From NCBI RefSeq assembly GCF_003576315.1, contig NZ_QWFZ01000039.1, positions 454,754 to 518,753 of the forward strand: 64,000 nt of DNA, written 5' to 3'. Positions 48,611 through 57,014 of the stretch are shown piece after piece. The notes under the pieces were generated by a model. It saw only the letters and a list, made by a program, of their open reading frames with translations, did no database searches and was not told the DNA's origin. This DNA is from Henriciella mobilis (GTDB taxonomy: Bacteria > Pseudomonadota > Alphaproteobacteria > Caulobacterales > Hyphomonadaceae). A program made the translations under genes and the position numbers. Each line of letters begins with the position of its first letter. Within the stretch, counting starts at the first letter, position 1.

Positions 48611-49764
48611 AAAAACTACTATTAGCAAGCGTGACGGGGATAGCCCTCGCATCACCTATAGCAATCGCCCAGGAATTCACGGCCGATGAGGACGGGCTTA
48701 CATTTGAGGGTGAGAATTTCGAACTGGTATTTGGCGGTCGTCTTCATGCGGACACGGTAAGCGTAAATGATGATATCACGCCCATACCGAGCAAGTCCGA
48801 TATTCGACGGTTCAGAGTCAATGCAACCCTGACCGTGGCAGATACATTTCGTGTCAAGCTAGATCATGATGTCGGCGGGGTCAGCACGGGCTGGAAAAAT
48901 GCCTGGATTGAATATCGCGGCGTGGACGATCTTTCGATCAAGGCAGGACAACATATCGTGCCTTTTAATGGCGAAGATATGATGAGCTCGAACAATCTGA
49001 AATTGATGGAACGAGGATTGCCCTCCGCGCTCGCGCCGAATTTTGCCGTCGGTGGCTCAGTACGATATCGCGGCGATAACTGGTCTATAACGGGGGGCTA
49101 TTTCGGAGACCCTATCGACCAGGACCCTATCCGCGCAACGGATGAAGGTGAAAGTATTGTCGGCAGAGTTGTTTTCGCCCCGGTAAAAAAAAGGAAACGT
49201 GCGATACATCTTGCGGGTGCCCTTGAACATCGTCAGCTTAAGGATCTTGAGCCATCCCGTGTCAGCGCACAACCTGAATTCGGTCTTTCGGGCGTCACCC
49301 TTATCCGCACTGGAACGCAGCCAGACGTTGACGCCTATACGAACTACAATTTCGAAGCGGGTTACATGCAGGGCCCATTCGTGGTGAAAGGCCAATACAT
49401 TACTCGTCAAAACGATGCGCCCCTTATTGGTGATCCGAGTTTTTACGGCGCATCGGTTGAGGCAGCCTACGTCATCACCGGTGAACGACAGCGCTATAGC
49501 TCGACAAGTGGTACGTTTGGTGCGATCCGTCCCCGCGGCAAATATGGCGCGTTTGAGTTGGCGGCACGTTTCAGCACGTTAGATCTTAATGATGGTCTCA
49601 TCGCTGGCGGCAAACAGTCGAACTATACGGTTGGCGTCAATTGGTACGTGAATGAGAATGTCAGACTGATGGGCAATTATGTCAGCGCCGACGTTAGCCC
49701 AAATCGAAATGGAGTTGACGAGAGCGCCGACGCTCTTATGGGGCGTCTGCAAATCGCTTATTAG
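48607..49764 (+). CDS. OprO/OprP-like porin
   Basis: 385 residues, overlapping the hydrolase gene by 4 bp. Seen: signal peptide KKLLLASVTGIALASPIAIAQE; barrel strands such as FELVFGGRLHADTVSV, RRFRVNATLTVADTFRVKLDHD, WKNAWIEYRG, IKAGQHIVPFN and VNWYVNENVRLMGNYV; C-terminal MGRLQIAY ending in an aromatic residue, as outer-membrane proteins do. Known relatives are phosphate- or pyrophosphate-selective porins, but selectivity cannot be read here. An A8 run at about 49,185-49,192 lies inside the gene. Last gene of the four-gene unit; a hairpin follows. Confidence 0.85.
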   Translation: MKKLLLASVTGIALASPIAIAQEFTADEDGLTFEGENFELVFGGRLHADTVSVNDDITPIPSKSDIRRFRVNATLTVADTFRVKLDHDVGGVSTGWKNAWIEYRGVDDLSIKAGQHIVPFNGEDMMSSNNLKLMERGLPSALAPNFAVGGSVRYRGDNWSITGGYFGDPIDQDPIRATDEGESIVGRVVFAPVKKRKRAIHLAGALEHRQLKDLEPSRVSAQPEFGLSGVTLIRTGTQPDVDAYTNYNFEAGYMQGPFVVKGQYITRQNDAPLIGDPSFYGASVEAAYVITGERQRYSSTSGTFGAIRPRGKYGAFELAARFSTLDLNDGLIAGGKQSNYTVGVNWYVNENVRLMGNYVSADVSPNRNGVDESADALMGRLQIAY

Positions 49765-49786
49765 ACTCACGTCATTGTCCGGATGC

Positions 49787-49823
49787 GCGAATATCCTCAG
49801 AAATCCATGCTGAGGATATTCGC
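49787..49823. terminator. 14-bp perfect stem after the porin operon
   Basis: GCGAATATCCTCAG (49787-49800) pairs perfectly with CTGAGGATATTCGC (49810-49823), 9-base loop, 22 bp past the porin stop. No T-tract follows on the plus strand (AAAAGCAAG), so this may be a rho-independent-like or mRNA-stabilising hairpin rather than a classic terminator. The rest of 49,824-50,124 shows nothing recognisable. Confidence 0.55.
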
Positions 49824-50124
49824 AAAAGCAAGTTTACCAACTTGCTCAGCACAACTGTTGTCTCAGTGTCCAATTGGCATACCAACAATGTGAGTTAAAC
49901 TTACCGTGGCGAGCTTTTTTGCCATCACCGACGGAGATACGTCAGATCAAAGGCGTGAAAGTCGCAGATTTAGGTATACTATTCAAATGATGGACGGATG
50001 ATCGAGAACCAGATCAATCGAGCTCAAGCGGTTGGTACAGATGGTTTGAATTTTAGACCAAAAACCAAAAAGAAAACAGGATGCAATGTCTTCAAGTTTC
50101 AGATCACTGTCAGGACCAAAAAAA

Positions 50125-50664
50125 TCACCGTGGCAGAAGGTCAAAAATGAAATGAATTCGCGAAGCATTGCTCGCGTTTTCTGCTTCATGAGTGGCTTTA
50201 TTGTCAAACCACCAAAGTTCGCCCGGCTTCATCCAATTTCGTTCGTCCCCTGCTTTTAAATAATTTCCCGGCTCACTTTTGAGAACGAGGTGATAGCGAT
50301 CTCGAATTCGGTAGTATTCACCCCGATCGACATGAGGATAGACGCGGTGACCTGGCTCAAGCCGGACGACTTTGGCCCGCGACAATTCTCCATCAAGACA
50401 TTGCGCCAAACTCTCAAGGCAGGACCGGATCCTAGGAAACTGTTTGGAGATTGTCGTGAATCGAGACTCATGGACGTCCCACTTCTTTCGTCCTGCGATC
50501 TTGGATTTTCGGAGTCCGCGAATTGGTATTGATACAGCTTCTCTCTGCACTTTAATTTTCGATTGACGACCTTCGTTCAACGCCCATGCGTTTTCTACCG
50601 AGGCTATTTCTTCCAATAAAGGAGTGACCGGATACTCTTTTTCTATGAGTTTAAAATATCGCAT
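50125..50664 (-). CDS. Aspartyl/asparaginyl beta-hydroxylase-like dioxygenase
   Basis: 179 residues from ATG 50664 (AAGAGA upstream); an ATG at 50700 is also in frame. Seen: the facial-triad region VYPHVDRGEYYRIRDRYHLVL (His and Asp; in part) and the distal His in LWWFDNKATHEAEN, with an Arg-Ile-His-Phe-Ile-Phe-Asp end: the pattern of the AspH family of Fe(II)/2-oxoglutarate oxygenases. The N-terminal half is short and basic. Its substrate and link to the flanking genes are unknown. It is AT-rich like the island around it. Confidence 0.75.
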   Translation of the reverse strand: MRYFKLIEKEYPVTPLLEEIASVENAWALNEGRQSKIKVQREAVSIPIRGLRKSKIAGRKKWDVHESRFTTISKQFPRIRSCLESLAQCLDGELSRAKVVRLEPGHRVYPHVDRGEYYRIRDRYHLVLKSEPGNYLKAGDERNWMKPGELWWFDNKATHEAENASNASRIHFIFDLLPR

Positions 50665-50748
50665 TGTGTCTCTTACACTATCAGAGTTTTGTTTTAACAT
50701 TCTGCGCAATCGTATGCAGAATCTGAACTGAACAAAAATTTAACCTGG

Positions 50749-52002
50749 TTAATCGAAGACAGCAGCTCCGGCCTCATCATAGCCGCGCCGTAACCACAGA
50801 TCGTGAGCATTAATCCGAAGTCGGACAACCGCATAGGCAGACCGAGCCCGTGCTGATGCTTCAAGACCTACAATGTCGACATGCCGACGTTCGGCTATGA
50901 GCAGCTCAGAGAGCCTGATATCGCCGAGCTCAAATCCGCGCCGCAAACGAGTAATAGCAGCGCTGCTGGTTTGCTTGGCTGAGAGCGCGGCTTGCCAAGC
51001 TTGTATTGATGATTGGGCCAGTGCGACATCAGTTTGAGCCATTGCCTCAATCTCGCGGTGCTTGAGTGCCAGATCGGCCATCGCCAAACTGGAACGCGCG
51101 GTGTCTCTTTCCAAGGCTGCAGACCGCTTCGCTCCGCCGAGTGGGATAGATACGACAATGCCAAGTCCAGCTTCATTACCGTTGCGCTCGCTAAATGTGC
51201 GAAGCCCAGCTTCGAAATCCGGTTTTAGATCCTGCCGACTCCGACGCGCCACGACCGAGGCGAGGCGTGCCTTCGTTTCCGCCAGTTCGATTTCATGGCT
51301 TCGCTCGATAATTAAGGATCGCCACCGCTCCAGATTCTCAATATTTTCAGGACCTTTCAGCAAGAGTGGATTGCCAGGTAATGGCAAATCGGGAAACATT
51401 ACCCCTAGTCTGCGCTTTGCGGTTTCAACATTGCCGGTCACACTTGCTGCGGCCGTTCTAGCTTCAGCAAGAGCCGTTTGCGCCAGCTCTAGTTCAAGCA
51501 GCGAGGCATCATTTGCTCGCAATCGTCGTTCAACAGTGTTCACACTGGCCTCAAAACTACCCACCTGAGCTAAGGCGATTGCGAGCTGCTCTTCTTTGGC
51601 TAGCCATTCAATCCACAAGGTTGCAAGTTCAAGCGCGATTTCATGGCGCTGATCTGCATTTGAAAGTCTGGCCGCTTCGATACCGAGAGTTCCAATTTCC
51701 CGGTCAAGTGTCGCTTTACCTCGTCGACGAAACCCTTTTGTCAGCTCTGCGTCGAACTCATTGAATCCGAACTGATTTTCAATGACACGTTGGGTATAGC
51801 CTGCTGAGATTGTCCATTCGTATGGACCTACAGCGAGACCTCGGGCCTCGCTTTGGGCTACTAACACACCCGCCTTTGCAACTGACAAGGATGGATGAGA
51901 GTCGAGGGCGTCCTGAACAAGTTCTTCTGCAGGTAGATAAGACTGCGCCGCCGCGGAAGCGACCCCAAGAGAATAAAGTGCGATTGCGAGTAGGTATTTC
52001 AC
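50749..52002 (-). CDS. TolC-family outer membrane protein (CzcC-like)
   Basis: 417 residues. Seen: signal peptide YLLAIALYSLGVASAAAQS; two long alpha-helical repeats rich in Ala/Glu/Arg (LAKAGVLVAQSEARG, LELELAQTALAEARTAAAS), with the LPLPGNPLLL linker, and a C-terminal GFELGDIRLSELLIAERRHVDI, typical of CzcC/CusC. It would be the outer-membrane exit duct of a heavy-metal RND pump. Starts in the stop of the DUF3240 gene (4-bp overlap), so it is translationally coupled. The pump gene upstream is truncated, so its current function is doubtful. Confidence 0.88.
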   Translation of the reverse strand: MKYLLAIALYSLGVASAAAQSYLPAEELVQDALDSHPSLSVAKAGVLVAQSEARGLAVGPYEWTISAGYTQRVIENQFGFNEFDAELTKGFRRRGKATLDREIGTLGIEAARLSNADQRHEIALELATLWIEWLAKEEQLAIALAQVGSFEASVNTVERRLRANDASLLELELAQTALAEARTAAASVTGNVETAKRRLGVMFPDLPLPGNPLLLKGPENIENLERWRSLIIERSHEIELAETKARLASVVARRSRQDLKPDFEAGLRTFSERNGNEAGLGIVVSIPLGGAKRSAALERDTARSSLAMADLALKHREIEAMAQTDVALAQSSIQAWQAALSAKQTSSAAITRLRRGFELGDIRLSELLIAERRHVDIVGLEASARARSAYAVVRLRINAHDLWLRRGYDEAGAAVFD

Positions 52003-52310
52003 GTTAGACGTCCTGCCGAAAGAACCGGCTCTATCCAGTAAATAAGGTGTGGCAGAGGTAGCTTTAACCTAATCGACTCGATGAGACCTTCAGCGCGCTT
52101 TGGTTCAAGTATAGCTGACAAAATACGCCGACTGACCCGGCCTTCGACTCGTTCGGCGGTTGTTGCGTTGTCAAACCCCAAACCGTGACCCGAGCCGTGC
52201 CAAGAGGTAAACCCAGGTAACGGAGGTTGTTGATCCAGCAAAAAAGCGATTACAGCGTCCTCTGAACGGGGGGGGTATACGAGCGTTAGTTTGCAGAGAT
52301 TGGGGTCCAT
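51999..52310 (-). CDS. DUF3240 family protein of the czc locus
   Basis: 103 residues from ATG 52310 (MDPNLCKLTLVYPPRSED). Seen: a small ferredoxin-like/PII-like fold protein with VIAFLLDQQPPLPGFTSWHGSGHG and ERVEGRVSRRILSAILE; I recognise these as DUF3240, usually encoded next to CzcA pumps. It overlaps the 3' end of the czcA fragment by 25 bp and the czcC-like gene by 4 bp. A run of eight C (minus strand; 52268-52275) lies near its 5' end. A role in metal sensing is speculation. Confidence 0.8.
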   Translation of the reverse strand: MDPNLCKLTLVYPPRSEDAVIAFLLDQQPPLPGFTSWHGSGHGLGFDNATTAERVEGRVSRRILSAILEPKRAEGLIESIRLKLPLPHLIYWIEPVLSAGRLT

Positions 52311-53561
52311 CGGGCCACCTCCAACTGTTTGCGCACCGAATGACGGGCAGCACCAAGGCGTCTGAATAGAACCGGCAACAATAAAAGGGTTAGCAGCGTG
52401 GAAGAAATCAGGCCGCCGATTACCACTATGGCCAAAGGTTTTTGAATCTCTGATCCGGGTCCTTCTGCAAACAGCAAAGGTACTAACCCCAATGCTGCGA
52501 TGCTCGCGGTCATGAGCACGGGTCGGAGTCTGCGAACCGATCCCTCTAACACGCTTTCTTCCATAGTTCGTCCGGCGGCGAGCAATTGATTGAAGTAGCT
52601 CACCAATACGAGACCGTTCAGAACCGCAATGCCAAGGAGAGCGATAAATCCAACAGACGCCGGTACCGATAGGTATTCTCCAGAAACCCACAGAGCGAGG
52701 ATGCCACCGACGAGCGCGAAAGGAACATTCGCAAAGATCAAGATGGTTTGCCTAGCGGACTTTAACGTTGCGAACAGAACGACAAATATAAGTCCTAGTG
52801 CGATTGGCACGACGAGGCCCAACCGCTGCGCTGCACGTCTTTGGTTTTCGAATTCGCCGCCCCATTCCAGTCTGTATCCTGGGGGCAATTCTACTTCGGC
52901 GGCCACTGCCTGCTGCGCCGCTTCAACAAAACTTACCAGATCGCGGCCCTGTACAAAGGCCTGCACCAGCGCAAATCGCGAGGCGTTCTCACGGTCAATT
53001 TTAACCGCGCCCTCACTATACTCAATTTCGGCGAAATCTTCCATTCTGATTATGCCGCCATCTGGTGTCGCAATCGGTGTGCGAGCGAACAGACTTTGCG
53101 AAGCTTTCAGCGCATCGTCACCGCGGATGATGATCGGAGTGCGCCGGCCCGGTTCGACCACTTCACCCGCATTCAATCCTTCAAGCATGGCGCGCAAATC
53201 ATCTTCAGCATCCGTGATGGACAAACCAGCAGCCCCTGCAGCGAGGCGATCTATGTTGAGCTGCATGAACCCAATCGAATCATTCGACATCGTAAAAACT
53301 TCACTCGCGCCATCGACCTTAGAAACAGCTGACTGCACTTCACTCGAAAGATCGGAAAGCGTTTCCAGATCGGGGCCGAAAATTTTGATGGCGAGATCGC
53401 CGCGCGCGCCCGTCAACATTTCCGAGGTACGCATTTCAATGGGTTGTGTAAAAGCTGGCTCTATGCCCGGAAGGGTTTTCATCGTTTTTCGCATTTCATC
53501 GATGATCCAGTCTTTGTTTTTGACCCGCCACTCAGATTTCGGCTTGTCCGTCGTCAGATAA
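52286..53561 (-). pseudogene. czcA-like heavy-metal RND pump, C-terminal fragment cut by an IS
   Basis: About 425 C-terminal codons of a family whose members have roughly 1,040. The frame remains open from the IS edge at 53561: residues before the first ATG (NYLTTDKPKSEWRVKNKDW) continue the RND sequence, so it is a true truncation. Seen: DLAIKIFGPDLETLSDL, the periplasmic pore domain, GRDLVSFVEAAQQAV, and the transmembrane part PIALGLIFVVLFATLKSARQ, VPASVGFIALLGIAVLNGLVLVSYFNQL (in part), LRPVLMTASIAALGLVPLL. The 5' part is not found across the IS. A shorter product from ATG 53494 could still be made but would lack half the pump. Confidence 0.88.
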
Positions 53562-53615
53562 TTTGAGACAGATGGCGGCCTGACATTCAGGAGGCTTGGC
53601 TCATCTTGGTTTCAG

Positions 53616-54596
53616 TTAAGCAGCGTGTTTGGCGTGCTGCAAGCGCCGTTGTTTCATCGTCCTCCTTTTGGTTTTCGCTCGTTCGAGCAAGATGGTCTGT
53701 CCGCGTCCGGTATAGACATCAGCGGGCGTGAGGTTTTTCAGGCTCTCATGGTAGCGCTGATGATTGTAGTGACCGACGAACGCAGCGACCTGATTTTCCA
53801 GATCACCCGGCAAGAAGTAGTTCTCTAACAGGATGCGGTTCTTGAGTGTCTGATGCCAGCGCTCGATCTTGCCCTGCGTCTGGGGGTGGTAAGGCGCGCC
53901 GCGGGTGTGCGGCATGCCCTTGTCTTCAAGATAGTCGGCGAGCTGACCAGAGATATAGCACGGACCATTGTCAGACAGCAGGCGCGGACGATGCACGACA
54001 TTGGCTTGATCCAAGCCTGTTTCCTCAAGAGCCAGGTTCAGCGTATCCTCGACATCTGACGCAGCCATGCCCGTGCAGAGCTTCCAGGCGATAATGTATC
54101 GCGAGAAGTCATCCAGCACGGTCGAGAGATAGAACCAGCCCCAGCCGACGACTTTGAGATAAGTGAAGTCGGTCTGCCAGAGCTGGTTGGGCGCGGTCGT
54201 CTTGTCCCTAAACTCGCTCGCAGCCTTCATCACGATAAAGGCCGGACTGGTGATCAGGTCGTGCGAACGCAGCAACCTGTAAACACTGGCCTCGGAGACA
54301 AAGTAGCGACGCTCATCGGTGAACGTCACCGCCAACTCTCTTGGGCTGAGCTCGGGCCTTGCCAGGGCCATCTCCAGCATGGCCTTGCGAACATGGTCCG
54401 GGATACGGTTCCAGACGCGCCCCGGATGCGACCGGCGATCCTCCAGGCCCGCCTCGCCAAAGCGGCGATACAGATCATACCAACGGTAGAAGGTCGGCCG
54501 GGACACACCGAGCTTGTCCAGTGTGCGCTTCACCGGCAGATGCGAGCCTTCGACGAGCCGGATGATCTCCAGCTTTTCAGATGCGGGATACCTCAT
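53616..54596 (-). CDS. IS3-family transposase OrfB (DDE integrase)
   Basis: 326 residues. Seen: helix-turn-helix in KLGVSRPTFYRWYDLYRRFG and the catalytic DDE triad of the integrase core: Asp in LWQTDFTYLKV, Asp in RLLSDNGPCYIS and Glu in QGKIERWHQTLKNR. Its ATG (54596) overlaps the stop of OrfA in an ATGA, so it is made by coupled translation or by frameshifting to an OrfAB fusion. Complete in length. Confidence 0.93.
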   Translation of the reverse strand: MRYPASEKLEIIRLVEGSHLPVKRTLDKLGVSRPTFYRWYDLYRRFGEAGLEDRRSHPGRVWNRIPDHVRKAMLEMALARPELSPRELAVTFTDERRYFVSEASVYRLLRSHDLITSPAFIVMKAASEFRDKTTAPNQLWQTDFTYLKVVGWGWFYLSTVLDDFSRYIIAWKLCTGMAASDVEDTLNLALEETGLDQANVVHRPRLLSDNGPCYISGQLADYLEDKGMPHTRGAPYHPQTQGKIERWHQTLKNRILLENYFLPGDLENQVAAFVGHYNHQRYHESLKNLTPADVYTGRGQTILLERAKTKRRTMKQRRLQHAKHAA

Positions 54597-54979
54597 TCTG
54601 GGTCGTCCCCATCCGCGAGCATGCTTTTTTTGAGCAGGCGGTTCTCCAGTAGCGTCTCTGCCAGCGCTTCCTTCAAGTCGCGGGTCTCACGCTTCAGGTT
54701 GGTCACTTCGCCCGATGTCGCCTGGCGTTGAGTGTCACCGGACAGGCGCTTCTTGCCCGCCTCCAGGAACTCCTTCGACCAGTTATAATACAGGCTCTCT
54801 GCAATGCCCTCTCGGCGGCACAGCTCGGAGATCGAGCTCTCTCCGCGCAAGCCATCCAGAACAATCCGGATCTTCTCTTCGGCCGAAAACTTCCTCCGAG
54901 TCTTACGCTTGATCTCTTTTACATGCTTGTCAGCCGATCCGTTCGGCCCCGTTCTCGTTCTCATCATCAATCCCTTCAA
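54593..54979 (-). CDS. IS3-family transposase OrfA
   Basis: 128 residues. Seen: basic N-terminus KRKTRRKFSAEEKIRIVLDG, the HTH ELCRREGIAESLYYNWSKEF (in part) and a leucine-zipper-like helix near the C-terminus (LKRETRDLKEALAETLLENRLL; in part) used for multimerisation. Overlaps OrfB by 4 bp. Confidence 0.92.
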   Translation of the reverse strand: MKGLMMRTRTGPNGSADKHVKEIKRKTRRKFSAEEKIRIVLDGLRGESSISELCRREGIAESLYYNWSKEFLEAGKKRLSGDTQRQATSGEVTNLKRETRDLKEALAETLLENRLLKKSMLADGDDPE

Positions 54980-55034
54980 GGACTACGATGAGCCAGAAAC
55001 ACTCCCTTAGCAAAACAACCTAAACTGTCTCAAA

Positions 55035-55337
55035 GGCCCTGACGGGATACACTGCACATACTTGGCGTCATACTCTCCAGTGTAATGCATAAGGAAAACC
55101 TGATGCTCGCGATGGTCACCGGTCAAAAGCGTACCGATGAGTAGACTAAATTCGTATCTTCAACCGCCTCTTTATAAAATTATATATGCTGGTCTTGCTG
55201 CTCGCAATCCGGCGCCAACTCCACTTTTGAGAAATACAACGAACACAGTCGGTCTTCAATCGGCATCGAGTTCAAATGACCTACTCCATAAATAATGTTC
55301 ACACGAATGAGGACATTTTCGTCGAAGGAACAAGTAG
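55035..55337. other. Non-coding stretch between the IS and hipA
   Basis: 303 bp, AT-rich around 55,170-55,190 (TATAAAATTATATATG). I see no gene, no fragment of the missing czcA 5' end and no second IS end. Confidence 0.5.
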
Positions 55338-56582
55338 CTAGCTGTTAGCCATTCTCAGATCGTCATGTTCAAAAGCACTCGCCATGCGATCGATCTGATT
55401 CTGAGTCTGTCCGACTTCGGAAGCAACGGAGCGCCATTCAGCAACTGCGGCCCCGACCTCAGCTATGGTCTTTTTTGCATCCTCATTCCCCAGACCGAAC
55501 AATTCTGCTTGAGATAAGGCGAGTTCTATGGAGCAAGTGCTTTCATCAAGACTTATGTTTGTCGTCAGGAAGCGCGCTTTCAGATCAGTCGGCGTCGGAT
55601 TGAGATCATAGGCTGGCGACAGACACCACCCGGCTTTACCGGCCCAAAGGAATCCATGGTTGCGAAGATGGTCGTCTACATTTGAAATCAAAATATTGAA
55701 AACAACGCGCCTGAATAGCTCGGCTGCATCTTGCTTCGCATTTGCCCCGTGCCTGGTGAGTTCATCAACAATCTCTGGGTAACTCGCGCGCTCACCATCC
55801 TTTGCCTGCAACATCGACATCGCCGACAAGAATGGCGTGCGAATATGCCCTTGCCGGTCAAACCGCCACGAAATCAACACGGGTTTGTCTCCCACACGAT
55901 GGAGTTCATGGCGCGGCACGTCTATTCCGGCACGTTCAGCCAAAGTGAACGCAATATGTTCCCAGGTTTCGATACTGTAATCGTCAGTATCTTTTGGAAA
56001 CTTCGCAATGGCCAACGCGCCATGCGCATCCACAATAGAGGCCTTCGGCCTAGCACCACCAAGCGATGATCCGGGCGCAAAAATCAGCGTCAGATCTTCA
56101 TCAGTCTCTTCATCACGTTCAATTCGTTGCGCGCTTTCGAGCAAGCGGCCAAGCTGAATAAAGCCAGGAACCCCCTCTCCAATCGGTTTTTGGAATTCTT
56201 GATCATCCGGCCGTTTGAAACGAAGCGCGCCGAGACGCGACACATCACTCACCCCAAGCAAGAAGTCGGCTTCATGTAACGTCTTCGGTGGACGACCTTC
56301 AGTTCGTGCGGTTCGCCTCTCCGCTCGCTGCATAAGGCGTCGTCCCCAGGTATCTGGAGCTGAATCCCCGATTGAACCGAACATCTCGCGACCTTCGCCA
56401 GGATGGAACATGCCACCCCCAACGGCAAGGCTAGGCTCAAGTGAAAACCTCGCCGGATTAGTGAGCCATTCGTCATGATACTGGAAGGTGACAGACTCGC
56501 GAGCGCGGGCAGCTTGCCGGAAAAGTGTTCCGACGCGCAGCGTATCGCCATCAATCGAGATATGGACTTCGATTTCTGTCAT
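55338..56582 (-). CDS. hipA: HipA-family Ser/Thr kinase toxin
   Basis: 414 residues. Seen: N-terminal subdomain (VGTLFRQAARARESVTFQY, YHDEWL), the phosphate-loop-like SLGGARPKASI, AIAKFPK (ATP-anchoring Lys), the catalytic loop ILISNVDDHLRNHGFL (Asn-Asp-His-Asn pattern) and the metal-binding LSPAYDLNP. All key kinase residues appear present. Known: HipA-type toxins phosphorylate aminoacyl-tRNA synthetases and cause persistence. The gene overlaps hipB by 4 bp, antitoxin first, the usual order. Confidence 0.9.
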   Translation of the reverse strand: MTEIEVHISIDGDTLRVGTLFRQAARARESVTFQYHDEWLTNPARFSLEPSLAVGGGMFHPGEGREMFGSIGDSAPDTWGRRLMQRAERRTARTEGRPPKTLHEADFLLGVSDVSRLGALRFKRPDDQEFQKPIGEGVPGFIQLGRLLESAQRIERDEETDEDLTLIFAPGSSLGGARPKASIVDAHGALAIAKFPKDTDDYSIETWEHIAFTLAERAGIDVPRHELHRVGDKPVLISWRFDRQGHIRTPFLSAMSMLQAKDGERASYPEIVDELTRHGANAKQDAAELFRRVVFNILISNVDDHLRNHGFLWAGKAGWCLSPAYDLNPTPTDLKARFLTTNISLDESTCSIELALSQAELFGLGNEDAKKTIAEVGAAVAEWRSVASEVGQTQNQIDRMASAFEHDDLRMANS

Positions 56583-56893
56583 TTGCGTTTTGGCCGAACG
56601 CGCTTGGGTAATTCTGCCGAAGACAGAGACAACCCAAGTTCGTCACTCGCTGGGTCAGCAAGCTCGCCTAGCCCCTCCAACAACCCCAAAGCGTTGAGCA
56701 CGGAAGCATAAATTCCGATGCTCACACGGTGGTCTCCATCTTCAATGCGAGACAACGTCTTCCGGGATGTGAATGCCCTATCCGCCACGGTTTCCATGGT
56801 AAGCCCCCGGCGTTTTCGCGCATCGGCGATGTCCTGACCGAGCTTTCGCAAGGTCCGGCGTACAGCGCTCGGCGGTGTGGTGGGCGTCGGCAT
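56579..56893 (-). CDS. hipB: HipB-like HTH antitoxin
   Basis: 104 residues from ATG 56893 (MPTPTTPPSAVRRTLRKL); a longer frame to 57028 is rejected because the extra part covers the promoter and repeat. Seen: XRE-type HTH LGQDIADARKRRGLTMETVADRAFTSRKTLSRIEDG (in part) and a short C-terminal helix. It would neutralise HipA and repress the pair by binding the palindrome just upstream. Overlaps hipA by 4 bp. Confidence 0.85.
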   Translation of the reverse strand: MPTPTTPPSAVRRTLRKLGQDIADARKRRGLTMETVADRAFTSRKTLSRIEDGDHRVSIGIYASVLNALGLLEGLGELADPASDELGLSLSSAELPKRVRPKRK

Positions 56894-56900
56894 AAATGTA

Positions 56901-56940
56901 CCCTTCGTTATCCAATAACGCATATAATGGGTCACGAAGG
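56901..56940. promoter_or_regulatory. Operator-like repeats upstream of hipBA
   Basis: CGTTAT-CCA-ATAACG is a perfect inverted repeat (56906-56920). It is nested in a wider pair, CCTTCG (56902-56907) and CGAAGG (56935-56940). Both lie 8-50 bases before the hipB ATG on the minus strand, where a promoter with TTGAAA and TTATAT-like hexamers can be drawn. Consistent with HipB autoregulation; binding is inferred. Confidence 0.55.
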
Positions 56941-57014
56941 TTACTTTTTCAAGAACATTATCGATTTCTTGACCATGATATAAAGCCTGCTTCGAGTGAT
57001 GGTTTTTGCCGGTT

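Larger units (their letters stand above)
53562..55034 (-). mobile_element. IS3-like insertion sequence
   Basis: About 1.47 kb bounded by the inverted repeat TTTGAGACAG at 53562-53571 and its complement at 55025-55034, each continuing into a partly conserved inner region (both ends have TGGCTCATC about 35-40 bases in). Contains two overlapping transposase frames on the minus strand. No target-site duplication is seen: left flank is CAGATAA and right flank GGCCCTGAC. The right flank does not resemble the missing czcA 5' part, which points to an IS-mediated deletion or rearrangement. Confidence 0.85.

Noticed and set aside
53562..55034. Direct repeats flanking the IS as target-site duplication
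   Set aside because: Bases just outside both ends were compared for several end definitions and do not match.
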